From positions 38,654,145-38,718,144 of the forward strand of contig NC_034410.1 in assembly GCF_002078875.1 (NCBI RefSeq): a stretch of 64,000 bases of DNA, read 5' to 3'. Shown piece by piece: positions 1-11,420 of the stretch (position 1 is its first letter; the number at the start of each line of letters is the position of its first letter). This DNA is from Numida meleagris. Its lineage: Eukaryota; Chordata; Aves; Galliformes; Numididae. The translations under genes were made by a program, and so were the position numbers. The notes below the pieces were generated by a model. That model ran no database searches and was not told where the DNA came from. It saw only the letters and a program-made list of their open reading frames with translations.

Positions 1-180
1 CTCCTGTGATTCCAGAATTTAGATAAATTTGAAACACTCCTTCACGAGAACATGCCAGGGCTTGTAGTTTTACTAATTAAATACGCTAGGTGCAGGTTTC
101 TGATATGATAATCAACGGCAGAAGGGCAGCTTTAGCATTTAAAGCATCTTAACGAGGTGTTAGAACTATGGCCCTTTGAG
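1..180. other. Unique AT-rich sequence, no feature seen
   Basis: Ordinary AT-rich sequence leading into the CpG-dense block that starts near 181. I see no repeat, open frame or motif that I can support. Confidence 0.4.
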
Positions 181-665
181 GTGGATGGGGAAAGTTTGTA
201 CACGCGGACCTGCCCCAGCCCGTCTGGCTCTCCGCGCCGAACAGCAGCGCAGCCACCAGCGGTCACCTCGGAAGACAGGAGGATGGCGAGCTGAATTCCT
301 GCGCTGTTTCTTACTTCGCTTCCTCTTCGTTTTCAGCTGCTAGGAAGTATAAAGTCAACGAGAAAAAAAAATAGCCCGACACTGGGTGTACTGGGAGAGG
401 GAAAAATGCGGCTTCAGTCATCAATGTACGCACCTCCCGTTTTGCTTCCAAGTTATTTGAAGCTTCGGTCTATTTAGGCACGGGGGGAGTAAATGGATAG
501 TGTTTTAACAGCTCCCCATTACCGTTTCTTTTGTACGGAACAAAACGCTTTCTTTTCCAAACGGTGGTCTATCAGGCGCTCAGGTGTGATTAATCAGCCC
601 CTATTTGCACAGCGCTTTGAAGACGGAGAGGGCTGTAGAAACACTACGGGTTATTATTGCGAATG
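181..665. promoter_or_regulatory. CpG-dense unique block, possible promoter or enhancer
   Basis: Counting by eye, this stretch holds about 25 CpG dinucleotides, while the kilobases after it hold very few. The densest part is 205-305. A TATAAAG string lies at 348-354. No recognisable protein or repeat explains the CpGs. In vertebrate genomes CpG retention like this marks promoters, unmethylated enhancers or young GC-rich insertions. Here the sequence is unique-looking, so a small CpG island or conserved regulatory element is more likely than a repeat. A consensus-like splice donor (CAG before GTAAAG, junction after about 1051) lies downstream and could fit a noncoding first exon, but that is only inference. 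The strand is unknown. Confidence 0.4.
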
Positions 666-3600
666 TAAAACTCCACGAATTCCACTTCCTCACTAAGCCA
701 GTCCTGCAAACAACTGTCACCAAACAAACAATTGGAGACATAAGTACATCACTTCATTCCCCTCAAGGAAATATTAACTTCAAAGCCAAGTTAGGACCAT
801 TTAAATGCAAGTAACTCTAAAAGCAACAGGAGGCTGAGCAGGAAGCGAGGAGGAGTACAGTCAGGGACTGCAGTACAAGTGTCAGCCAAGAACTATGCAT
901 AAGTTGTTTTTCCACGGGCAGCACTGAAAAGAGACTTATCCTCTTGTGCAGCTCCATGGCGGTGTGCACAAGGAAAGTTTCAGAGGGACAGGGATTCCAT
1001 GTTTTGCCAGGAGATCCCAGTGTGACAGGCAAACACCCTGCCCGGCTTCAGGTAAAGCTTCTCCGGGTGCTCTTCTGCGCCGCTTTTCACTGTAGCCAAA
1101 GGCCAACCTCTCCACCCAAAGAATGTTAACTGTTCAGCGAACCTGGGGCCCCACCTGTGGTCTACAGAAGAAATGAATCAATTCATTTGCAATCTAAGTA
1201 AAACCAGTTTTTTCACCTTCTTTTAGTTGCACAATCAGTTCGGTTGTCGTATTGGTATATTTACTGTGTGATTTGCCATCAATCATAACACAAAGGGTGA
1301 TTTTGACATATGTTCAGCCCTCACCTCTTCTGCTCTGATCTTAAACATAAACTGTGGTTAGCATTAGTAAAAAATATCTACAGGTGCCCTTTGCCCAGCC
1401 AGCAATAAACTGTCAGAATATTTGAAATATTAAGGGTACCTCCCATTATAATTGTTCCTTTTACTTTTAGTTGCATTTGTTGTTGTTTTTTTCTTTGTTT
1501 TTAATGAATTAACCGAGTTAAAGAAACCAGCTGAATAACAAAAAAGTACTTAAGTTCTGTTCGTAGAAAGGAAGAAAGGAGCTCATATTGATTTGTTCAG
1601 AGGACTGAAGCCCTCAGTAAAAGTCCCCTGCTTGTTTTGTGCGAGCAAAAGAACAGCTGACTCACGGCCTACCTGTGTTCTTTACAAATTGCTCCTGAAG
1701 GATGCTCTGTTGAACTCTTTGGTCCTTATCTTCTGTGTAGTATTATGAAACCAGATCTGAGTGAAGTCATCAAGGCTGCACTCAACCCTTTGTCAGATGA
1801 GGAAAGCTCTGTGATCTATTTTCAGTATGAAGCATCTCTGGCACCTGAGACTAATTTTAGCTTTCTCTCTACAGTCTCATGTTTTGGTGAAAATACTAAA
1901 AACCAGAACTGCGCCATTACTTGCATTGGTCTGGTACAAATGTAATCATCTTGATTTGCAGGACAGATTGGAGATGAGGCTTTTTGTAAAGCGTATCCAT
2001 TAATGTCAAAAGTGGAAAGAAATGGAAAGAAGAATAAGCAGATGTAATGTAAATAGTGAACAATGCTTTACACTTGCTAATGACAGTAAGCTATATCTTT
2101 GGTTGAGGTGAGAAGGCATTTCAAGAGCTTTTTCCTCCCCAGTTTTCCTCCCTGCTAAGGAATGTTGATTTGCCTTGCTGCAGCCACATCCTTGCCACAG
2201 AAATAGAGGCTGACATGTAAGAATGCCAGTTAGAAAGTGACTGATTCAAGTCGGCTTTCCCGAAAGAAAACTCTTCAGAGAACTAACCAAGGCAGCCAGG
2301 TGAATGTCTCCTGGAGGACCTGTTTGGGACTGATTGGAGACTGAGAGGAATGGGGTGCTGCTGTGTTTAATGTTCTTGTCTCTTGGGGGAGAGGCCTCTG
2401 TGCCAGCTCTGCACTGCAGCCTGCAGTGCCGCCAGGCAGGGAACTGGGGCTCAGATTGCTTTTTCTTCCAGAACAAGGGATTTGCCATAGAAAGTGTGCC
2501 AGGAGCAGTGCACAGCTCAGGCTGTTTTGCATCCCAACTGTGAGGTTTGACAGGCCCTTGCAAGGACAACATCCACCTCTTTGCACCTCCACTTGTCTGT
2601 TCCCTCTATGTAAATTTCCAGAGCTCTAAGGCAAAAAAAACCTATCATCACAAAGACAAGGAGTCAGTGATCTAAATAGCTGAGGCAATCCTAGAAGTCT
2701 CCAGAAGCAGAGACTTGAGAAAATCTAAACAAAAGAAAGGAAATCAATTTCCTTCAACTTTACAGATTACTTTTTCCCCTTTTTGGCTAAATCAGAAGAG
2801 AGTGGAAGAAAGATGAAGGACATTTTTCATGTTTGTTTTATATGTGACAAAATGTCTCCTCATTTTTCTCCCAGTTATTGTGGTTATTGCAGTGGTTAGC
2901 TCATTACACTGACGCCAAAGACAATATTTTTGGTCTACTGATTTATAGTTTCCATCTTTTCTTATTTACAGACTGTTGCTTCAAAATGGTTCAGCTGAGA
3001 ATGTAGCTGTGGTTCTTCGTACCGCATGTCTCGCTGGGAAAGTGTGAGACACACGGTGTTCTCAGATACCAGGCCCAAGGCCTGATTCAGGTTTCCTGCT
3101 ATACCTGCTCCCATTCCTACTCACACATACAGCTACAGGTTGAGGATGTTAAGTCAAGAGGAATATGTTTTTCTGACGAAAACTCATATTTTAACGCCCT
3201 TGTGGAAGCCAGTGCTGATGCTGTCAGAAGAGGTAGGAGCAGTGATAAACTTCCAGGCTGACAAAAAGCTCAAAACTGTGGTGCCAACCACCCAGCTACC
3301 ACTGAAGGGAGCTGCCGAGGGTTGATGGTGAAGAAGAGGGAGAATGTGGGAGTATGTTCAGTTTTGACAAAGGTGGGCTTCAATTACCCTGGAAATCGTG
3401 ACTCAGATGTTTTCGTGACCACAGCTTGCATTACTCCCAGGAAACTCTCAGATGCTGAAGTCACAGTTTAGTTACATCAGTGACTCAGAAGTGTGAAGAT
3501 TCATATTTTAGCACCTGGCAATCAGAGGCAGCATTAAACCATTCAAAACTGAATGCTGATGAAAATGAAGAACTTACAAGTGCTCCTGACCACGAGTGTG

Positions 3601-6075
3601 CACTAAAATAATAATTTGAGACAAACGGTTTAATTGTTCTCTGTCATTTATTTTGGTTAGTATTTCATGGATAAAATAAGCCTACTGTTCTAGGAAAGTC
3701 ATTTATTTAATGCTGTCAGGGGAATCTAAATTCATTTTCGCTTTGCCTTATGTGTTACTGCATTAAAGGGAAATCAACTCCATGAACTGTCCTGTACCCT
3801 GGATAGCCTTTCTTGAGTTAACAGGAAGATTCCAGTTTCCCTAAATGATGCCAAAGATGACATTTTCTATCTCTTTTAGAATAATCTTTTGAAAATATAG
3901 TCTTCTTCTATATTGCTACGGATCAAAACATGAACGAGTTCTGCCCCAGCTGCCTATCAAAAATGAAAAAATAAAAATTATTTATATTATTTAATTTCCA
4001 AATGTTGCAATTATATCATAACTGTAGTGTTATTTGCTGATTTCAACTATTTTTTTTAAATATCAGTTTTTCAAGTCTTGTGGTTAAATGGAGATATTTT
4101 CCCCTTTTGCTCTTTGTAATGAAATAACTTTTTTTTTGCTTTTTTAAAGATAGCTTGTAATCATGAATGTGAAAAAGTTAAAAAAAGAAACACTCCTCCT
4201 AGGACTGTAAATACGTTTGTGTTTATGTGCTGGGGAGAAATGTCTGCCTATACATGAATGTTATGACTTTAAAATCAACATCCTTTGTCAATTATTCTTG
4301 AGTCACTGGCTGAAAACATGATGACCAATTACAAATATTATATTAGCTTCTTCAGTGGCTCATTAGTAGGAACTGATTTAAAGCAATAATTTATGCAGAA
4401 CTGTCTATTTACCTGGTGCTTTGCAATAGATAATGCACGATCCATAAAACTCATTGTTATGCCTTGAGGCGTTAAGATCTAATGCATTTTATTAACTGGG
4501 AGAACGTAGCACAAAGTGGTATATGGCATTTTTGCTGGGATGATTTATGGTGACACACTCCAAATGAGCAAAGAGAGCTTCCGGTTTCTCTGTGACTATT
4601 GTAGCTTTTCTGAGTTGTACACAAGTATTTGAATGGAATAAACCAGTCTCTAATTTACAAGTGACAGTCGTGAGATGAATTCCCAATAAAGATTTTGACA
4701 TTAAATGAGAACTGCAGATCTGGTTGTTCCACTGCTTGTGCTAGAGTGAGAGATGGAAAAAAAAAACACAGAGAAATGCCTTTCTTTAAAATGGGAGAAT
4801 TTCCCTTATCCCCGCCTACTGCTGTAGGCCCCCAAGGAGACAAAAATCTCAGAGAAAGCATAATTCTAGGTAAGATTGGGTAAAATCCTGGGGATGGCCA
4901 AGAAAGGTACTCCATTATGGTGTTTTCTGAGAATGCAAGTTGCAAGTCCCAGAGTCAAGAACATCACAGCGGAGTTTGCAATGACAGGCTTTCCCCAACA
5001 CCCTGCAGTTTCACATGACACTGCTGGCGGCATCCACCTCCAGCCCCACTCCTACATGACGTGCTGTCATATCATGCTGCAGTTCACCATCTTGCGTACC
5101 TTGTCACTGTTAACAGAGCTGCACTGCAAAGTAGATCAGTAAAACCATTCCAGATAATAATAAAAGTGTTTGGATTGCTTTTCACCTGGATCCCATATGA
5201 CTGTAGCAGCATTATAGAGGGATAACTGAAGTACAAAGACAGGAATAGCCTCCAGCAACCAAAAGGAGTTGGAATTTTAAAGCTGGTAGTATTACCAAAA
5301 ATAGCATCTTGTGAAGCCACAGACAGGATCTGCATGAAATCTCTGTATTTGCATCTTTACAAATTTTCCTAACATAGGAAAGTCTTTGATGTCAGCTCTG
5401 TTATTGGTAATAATGAGTGCTCTGTGCCAAACCTGCAAGTGTCATTGCAGAAATGTATGCCGAAGAAGAAAAGTTCTTAATTTGATTTTTCAAGCAGGCT
5501 TGAGAGTGGTTTGCAGTCTCTTACATCAAGATCCCAAACATCTCCTGTCAGAAAAGATATCCTCACTTCTGCCCCATAGCTACTGCCGACAGGATCAGAA
5601 ATGCTGCATTTTAATTAAAAATGCTACTTCTAAATACAGTTTGCAGTGTATATTCTTGGTGAGAAGCACTTCTCACCTTGTGAACTTTCAGATGCTGTAC
5701 TGCTGATCAAAAGATTGCAGACTTTCTCTGATGTTGTGTCTACGTGGGCTAAGGAAAAGTGCTCTGGTTTCCACAGAAGGGTTTTGCTGGTGTGGCTTTG
5801 CTGGCTTGGAGATGAAAAACCCATGGTGGCATAAAGCTAGAAAATGAAAGAGCAAAACTCCTAACCTTTTGCAATCATAGTTTATTCATTCTAATGTGGG
5901 AAGTTATGCCCATAGGGTAACTGTCTTATAAGCATTATCAACACATAGTCTATCTTCCGTATTTGAAAACTGTCAGTCACATTCTGCATTGCTTACACCT
6001 ATTGTGCCTATAGGAGAAACCTAGTAGCAGAATAATTCAGAGACTCACAGCAAATGATTTAAAGACCAATCTGAA
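666..6075. other. Unique sequence without recognisable gene or repeat
   Basis: AT-rich, CpG-poor sequence. The short open frames (largest about 106 codons at 5386-5706) show no family signature, no codon pattern and no splice context that I can support. The stretch 3960-4150 is very AT-rich with short A and T runs. I see nothing else. Confidence 0.45.
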
Positions 6076-6180
6076 TGGGACTTGGAGCAAGCGGAAGGTG
6101 TGCCTGCCTGTAGGAGGATGGTAGGAACTCAGTGATCTTAAATCTCCCTTCCAACCCAAATCATTCTATGATTCTGTGAA
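6076..6180 (+). mobile_element. CR1 retroposon, 3' tail fragment
   Basis: About 105 bp matching the last part of avian CR1. It has the segment reading CTTGGAGCAAG, then TTAAATCTCCCTTCCAACCC, then the terminal ATTCTATGATTCT motif ending near 6177. CR1 is the dominant bird LINE. Most copies are cut off at the 5' end, as here, so only the 3' untranslated tail remains. It has many substitutions compared with the copy at 29808-30598, so it is fairly old. No target duplication is expected for this family and none is seen. Confidence 0.85.
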
Positions 6181-6724
6181 TCAGGATGGGTCATCACTCA
6201 GCTCCTCAGATCAAACTCATTCTCTCTTTTGTACATGGAAGACTGACCTCTTACTAAAAGACTGTTTTGTAAAGTACTTTTGCTAAAATAGGCTGAGTTT
6301 CCACTGAAGGATTTATGGTACACTTCTACCAATTAGAATTTTCAAGGGTAAATAAGCTCAAAGTCTTGGCAAAGGTCATGGCTTGGACCTAATAACAATC
6401 AGCCTGGTTTTGTCTTGTTCTGCAGCTTGTATGGTTACTTACACCTGTTATACCTGTGGGTGTGAAATGCCACCACATGAAAGTACTCACGTTTTACACC
6501 CTCCTTCACTTACTTTCCATAGGTGTATACAACTATATTTGTTTCAAGACAAGAGACCCAAAATGTTTCAGACCAAAATACACCGATGAGGGTACACTAT
6601 TTTACAGCCAGGTTCAAGCACCCTTTAAAGACCAAAAAAACCCCGAAGTTTTTCTCCATAAATTTTCCTTGATTCCATTACTTGTACAGTAATCCACCAG
6701 CAGAGAAGACGCATAAATAAAATT

Positions 6725-6752
6725 CCCCCCCTTTTTTTTTTTTTTTTTCCCC
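6725..6752. repeat. C7-T17-C4 homopolymer tract
   Basis: A run of seven C, seventeen T and four C. It is simple low-complexity sequence. Read on the minus strand the T-run is a poly(A), but no retrocopy body adjoins it. Confidence 0.8.
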
Positions 6753-7546
6753 TGGGATATTTCTTAGCTGCAGAATTAACTTACACTCTCTAATTTGATG
6801 CGTCCTCACTGCAGTAAAACTCCTACCTCATTCCACCTGGAGTAGTTCTGTCCAGACTCCCTGTCCTGCCCTGTCCCGAGTGAAACCAACAGTAAAGGGC
6901 TCTTAACCTCTTCACTTTGCAGTGGTTGTGAACACAAAACCATTCAACATAGCCAGTAGTCCTTTAACATCTTCCACAACAGTTATGAGGTAGGGGCAAA
7001 AGATAAGTCCTTTCACAGCAGACTAGAAAATGATCACAGAGCATTTCAGTTTAGCACATTCATAAATATCAGGGGACAAGTCCTCAGAAGCCCTTGCCAT
7101 GCACACAGTGACTGTGTGTAGCTTTGCACTGTGTCTGCTCACCCCTAAAACAGCTTAAACTCAGATGTTCATCCACATCTGCACTGCTGTGAGTCAATTC
7201 CCATACTGACAGGCATTAAGGCAGTAGAGGCAACAATGACAATGCTGGGCATATCTCATCTAGCTGTTCTCACCAGGGTCAGGTTGGAGATGGTACAAGA
7301 TAGGAAAGAAAGGTTTATGTATGAGAAAGCTTAGAGGGCAAGCAAAACACAAGGGTAAAAATAGTCCTCTTGTCCATAAGAAAATGAAACATCATAATAG
7401 AAATAGTTTCAGTGTTTGTGACTTTACTGCAACACTTGTCACATTTGATAGTTTTCTAAAAGGTTACACTGTCCGTTTTCTTCTTGAAGAAGCCCAAGGA
7501 ACAGATTTCATGTCAAAAATACAGAAAGTATCTCTGTGGTTGCGGG

Positions 7547-7579
7547 GAAAAACATGAGAGCGGAGAAAAACATGAGAGC
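7547..7579. repeat. 18-bp tandem duplication (two units)
   Basis: The string GAAAAACATGAGAGC occurs at 7547-7561 and again at 7565-7579, a period of 18 bp. It is a simple local slippage duplication. Confidence 0.75.
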
Positions 7580-7985
7580 ACAACCCACAGCTGTTCAAAT
7601 CACAAGAACGTATCACTGCATGAAAAAGCCATGCAGTTTTATAACAATCTCATGACTCTGGGAGACAAAACTCATAGTCTTTTGAGCGCTTGGCACTGGT
7701 ACTACACTGGCTCCACTGCAGCTTTGCTAAACAGTGTGAACTTGCCTGCAGTCCTATTGAATGTGTGCGCCACCAGCAAGATATAATTCCCGACATTGCC
7801 AAACACCTTTTCCCTTTTCCACAATGCTGCTTTTCTTAGCTTTTTGAGTCAGTTTGAAACTTAAAGCAGACAATAAGATGCTCATAAGCACTGTAGACCT
7901 TTCCCAAGAGCAGGCTATCAATTTGCATGAAAGTAAAGAAAGGAGAAGGACTCATCAAATTGTCATCACATCTGCACAGAGCTTT

Positions 7986-8012
7986 AAAAAAAAAAAAAGT
8001 GTTTTTTTTTTT
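7986..8012. repeat. A13-GTG-T11 fold-back tract
   Basis: Thirteen A, then GTG, then eleven T form a perfect A:T inverted repeat around a 3-nt loop. It is followed by more T-rich sequence to about 8041. This is low-complexity sequence that could extrude as a hairpin. No function is implied. Confidence 0.75.
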
Positions 8013-8929
8013 CTTTTTCTTTCCATTCCTTTTATTTTTTTATGGAGGTTTTCCCTGAAGCCTCAGCTCTCATACACGGTTCAGCTGTTGCTGTGTTTCT
8101 TATGGAGGCCCTGTGGATTACAGGGGTCCCTTTCTTGCTGAGGCTCTCTGTCACTGGCAAAAAGAGAGAAAGCTTCCAAACGTTACTGCATGTTGCATTA
8201 TTTCTCTTTTTCTCATCTATCATGTGTTTTCAGTTATGTGTGTATGTTGTTTCTTTGAGACTCTTCAAAAAGCTTTTAAACTTCCCAAGCTTTCAGTCAA
8301 ACACTGAGCTGAACATTGTACAGATCTCCATTCTCACAGATCCTAAAGAAAAGGGACAGAGCTGTTTGTAGCAATCAGGAGCTCACGTGCGTGAACATGC
8401 ACACAGACACACAGAGAGCTATGGGAAGCTTTGCAGGAGGAAAGACTGCAGGAAGGACCCATGCAAGCTGAAATTTTCACAAACATACAGTGCCTTCCCT
8501 GCAACTTTGGTTTCACAGTTTGTTACTTCTAATATTAGTAAATGACCACAGAATGGCAACCAATGTTTTTGAGAAGAGAATATTTGAACTTCTATGCATA
8601 TATCATGAGGAATTAATCTACATGAATCCCAGCCCTTTTCTAAGGGAGTAGGCACTGCTATCCATCAAATGAACTGTGGTGTATGCTTATTGTAGTAACA
8701 TCATATTTTTCTGCCAACAGCCTGTCATTTCTTTTTCTTCCTACTTTGCAGACGGCTGGTACAGGAATCTGCAATTCAGTGACTGTCCTAGATTCATCCA
8801 TTGCTGCACTGTTAAATCACACATTTGATGAAAAAAACAGTCTAAGTGTTCAGTTCAGCTATGAAGGCTCAGACACTAGATCCAGCTGTTCTCATGCAGC
8901 ATGTTTTGATAGATGATACAAGCTTCAGA

Positions 8930-8964
8930 CAAAAAAAAAAAAAACAAAACAAAACAACAAAAAC
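8930..8964. repeat. A-rich low-complexity tract
   Basis: A run of about fourteen A followed by CAAAA-type units. It could be a decayed poly(A) tail, but no retrocopy is recognisable upstream, so I call it simple sequence. Confidence 0.7.
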
Positions 8965-10699
8965 ATCTCCCAGTGGTGCAGTGCATTTGACTAGAAACGC
9001 TTTTAAAAGTATAACTTTTTAATTGAAGAAATGATTCAAAACCTTAGAATCTTAAACTTGCCTTGAAAGATACGAGAACTATCTGCTCCTTTTCGGCAGA
9101 GCAAGGATGGACTGCATGCCCCCATCTTCCTTATTGCCACTAGTTGGAGGTCTGATTCCAGCAGCAGCTCTTACAGAGCAGCTCACTCTGCTCACAGTTG
9201 GAGAGATTGGGGCTACAACGTGTGTCTCTCAGAAATATTCTGGAATAAACACAGTGAGAATTAACATCTCTGTAAACTTTTCTAGAGTATGTTTTCTCTA
9301 GTTGCAAACATCTGTTTACCTTTCCTTTCTACTGCCACCAACAGCTGCACTTCCCAACCTACAGAAATATAATAGATACAGGGAAAATAAAGTGTCTGTG
9401 CAGACCTTGTCACTACCACTGTCATTTCACTGGGAAAACAGATTGCACAACACATTTCCAAATCAGAGCCTTAGTTAACCACACACAGGTTCCATTTGGA
9501 ATGAGTGTCCAATCAGCTGTTTAGAAATGGCAACAAATTATTTGTAACAAACAGTGCTATTTTGTTTCCCATTCCAAACCAGTCTGGGAAATAAATGAAA
9601 AGAATGAAATCTTGCTTGAAACCCTTTTACAAGCGTGGCTCCAAACCCAGCCAGAATGACCCTACTGTATTTCACTGATTTGATCAATGCTGTCATTACA
9701 GGCATTACTGCCAGGAGGTATATTGCACCTCACCTGCCCTGGAAGGACTGATAGCCTAAACAACTCTGAGGCAGATGTTAATCAGACTCCTTCTTCCAGA
9801 GAAGTCAGAAGCTGGAGGCCCTGGCTGCTGCTTTGACTCCTGTTTTCCTCTGGGTTTCTCCACGGAGTCCTTGCAGCTTTTCTTAAGTCCCCATTGCTCC
9901 AGAGGGAAAGTGTTGAATGCAGCACTGGCTGCAGAGACATGCACTTGCTCTGGCAGAGGTGAGCCCAAAGGAGCCTGGCCCTGCCTGGCAGCAGACCCCA
10001 GGAGCACTCAGTGCTGTAATAAATAATGCAGGGCAAATAGAGAGGAGGCATGAGACGTGGGAAATGTGATATCTCAGTTCTGAGGCCCAGGTGGACCAAG
10101 TTGGCAGTCTTGGATAGAAACAGAATAAGTGTGAGAAATCACTCATCCTTAATAAATACTAGCTTCATAGGCCTTGCTGGTTGTGAGAAGCATTCAGCTT
10201 CAGCAAGCCATTGAAAACAAAATGTGCATTTTTTCACTTCAGAGGATTTAGGATTTGATTAAGTACAGAAAGAGGGAGCTCAGCAAGTAAAAGGACTAAG
10301 ACTCTCACTTCAGGGAATTCAGGTCAAGCCCTCTGCGAAACGAGTTCGTGTCTCATTTCTGCATCTCCAGTAGATGCTAGCCCACATCACAAAACCACTG
10401 TAAAGGATTTGGCACGATATGGCATGTCTGAGGATCCCTGCTCAGAAAGGCAGGAAGGGAGGAAAAAGGCTTGGCCTGCATTAGTGCAGGACTGTGTTGT
10501 CCCTCAGCTGCAAAAAGCCAGTCTGGGGAGGTCCAGATGAGAAGGGCTGGATTATCTCTAACCTGGAATCATATCTATTAAGCAGAGACCATCTGAGTTT
10601 TATTTTACACTTGAAATCAAATCCTTTCCTACCTCTCTAGAGACGGCAGCATTGAAGAGGAAGAGGAAGACCGAGATTCCCTGTGTGGATCTGTCTCTC

Positions 10700-11420
10700 A
10701 GAGCAAAGGGCTTCCCCTCTCAGTCTCCTCTCAGCTAAACTGTCCCAGGTCCCTCAGCTGTTCCTCATAAGGGAACAGGCCCTTAATCATCTTTGTAGCC
10801 CTCCGCTATGCTCTCTCTAGAAGTTCCCTGTCTTTCTTGAACTGAGGAGCCTAGAACTAGACACACTACTCCAGAGGTGGCCTCACCGGGGCAGGGTGGA
10901 AGAGGAAGATCACCCCTCTCAACCTGCTGGCCATCCTTTTTTTAATGTACCCCAGGATACCACTGGCCTTCTTGGCCATATGGGCACACTGCTGGCTCAT
11001 GGCCCACCTGTTGTCCACCAGGATACCCAGGTCCTTCTCTGCAGAGCTTCTCTCCAGCTGGTCAGTCCCTAACCTGTACTGATGCATATAGTTATTCCCC
11101 CCTATGTGTAGGACTCTACACTTGCCCTTTTTGAACCCTATAAAGTTCCTCTTTGCCCAACTCTCCAGCCTGTCCAGGTCTTCCTGAATGGCAGTACAGC
11201 CTTCTGATGTGTCAGCCACTCCTTTCAGCTTTGGATCATCAGCAAACTTGCTGAGGGTGGACTCCATCCCTCCATCCTGGTCATTGATGAAGATGTTGAA
11301 CAAGATCAGACCCAGTACCATTGCCTGTGGAACACTGCTGCTTACAGGCCTCCAACTGGACTTTGCTGCTGGTAGCAATCCTCTGAGCTCTGCCATTCAG
11401 CCAATTCTGAATTCACCTAC
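10700..11420 (-). mobile_element. CR1 retroposon fragment, internal, truncated at both ends
   Basis: Read on the minus strand from 11420 to 10700 this is the C-terminal half of the CR1 ORF2 reverse transcriptase. After the open frame stops near 10866, CR1 similarity continues to about 10700 (the part reading LRDLGQFS) with lost frame. The last part of the CR1 coding region and its 3' untranslated tail with ATTCTATG repeats are missing. That is unusual, because CR1 copies normally keep the 3' end and lose the 5' end. A later deletion or recombination probably removed it. Confidence 0.9.
10866..11396 (-). pseudogene. CR1 ORF2 reverse transcriptase fragment, 176 codons open
   Basis: This frame encodes part of a LINE reverse transcriptase. 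The region reading SVPQAMVLGLILFNIFIND (residues 21-39) matches the CR1 palm/fingers motif, in which VPQG is usual. FADD follows at residues 51-54 and is the catalytic Y/F-x-D-D box that binds metal. Next come the CR1-typical strings EDLDRLESWA, GKCRVLHIG, SAEKDLGILVDN and MSQQCAHMAKKASGILGYIKK. The VPQG glycine is changed to A and the residue after FADD is P instead of T. The full protein is several times longer and begins with an endonuclease domain, which is absent here. The apparent start codon is just an internal methionine. It is a dead fragment of a mobile element, not a host gene. Confidence 0.88.

Larger units (their letters stand above)
6181..10699. other. Unique sequence with short homopolymer tracts
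   Basis: No gene or recognisable interspersed repeat. Low-complexity items inside it are listed separately where notable (6725-6752, 7547-7579, 7986-8012, 8930-8964). Short open frames of 60-110 codons show no family similarity that I recognise. Confidence 0.4.

Noticed and set aside
1048..1057. Consensus-like splice donor (CAG before GTAAAG) downstream of the CpG-dense block
   Set aside because: Single splice-like sites are very frequent by chance, and no acceptor or exon could be paired with it. It is mentioned only as support for a possible noncoding exon.
5386..5706. 106-codon open frame with several cysteines
   Set aside because: The cysteines do not form a recognisable zinc finger or secreted-peptide spacing.
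8930..8964. A-rich tract as a processed-pseudogene tail
   Set aside because: No coding or RNA-gene similarity was recognised upstream.
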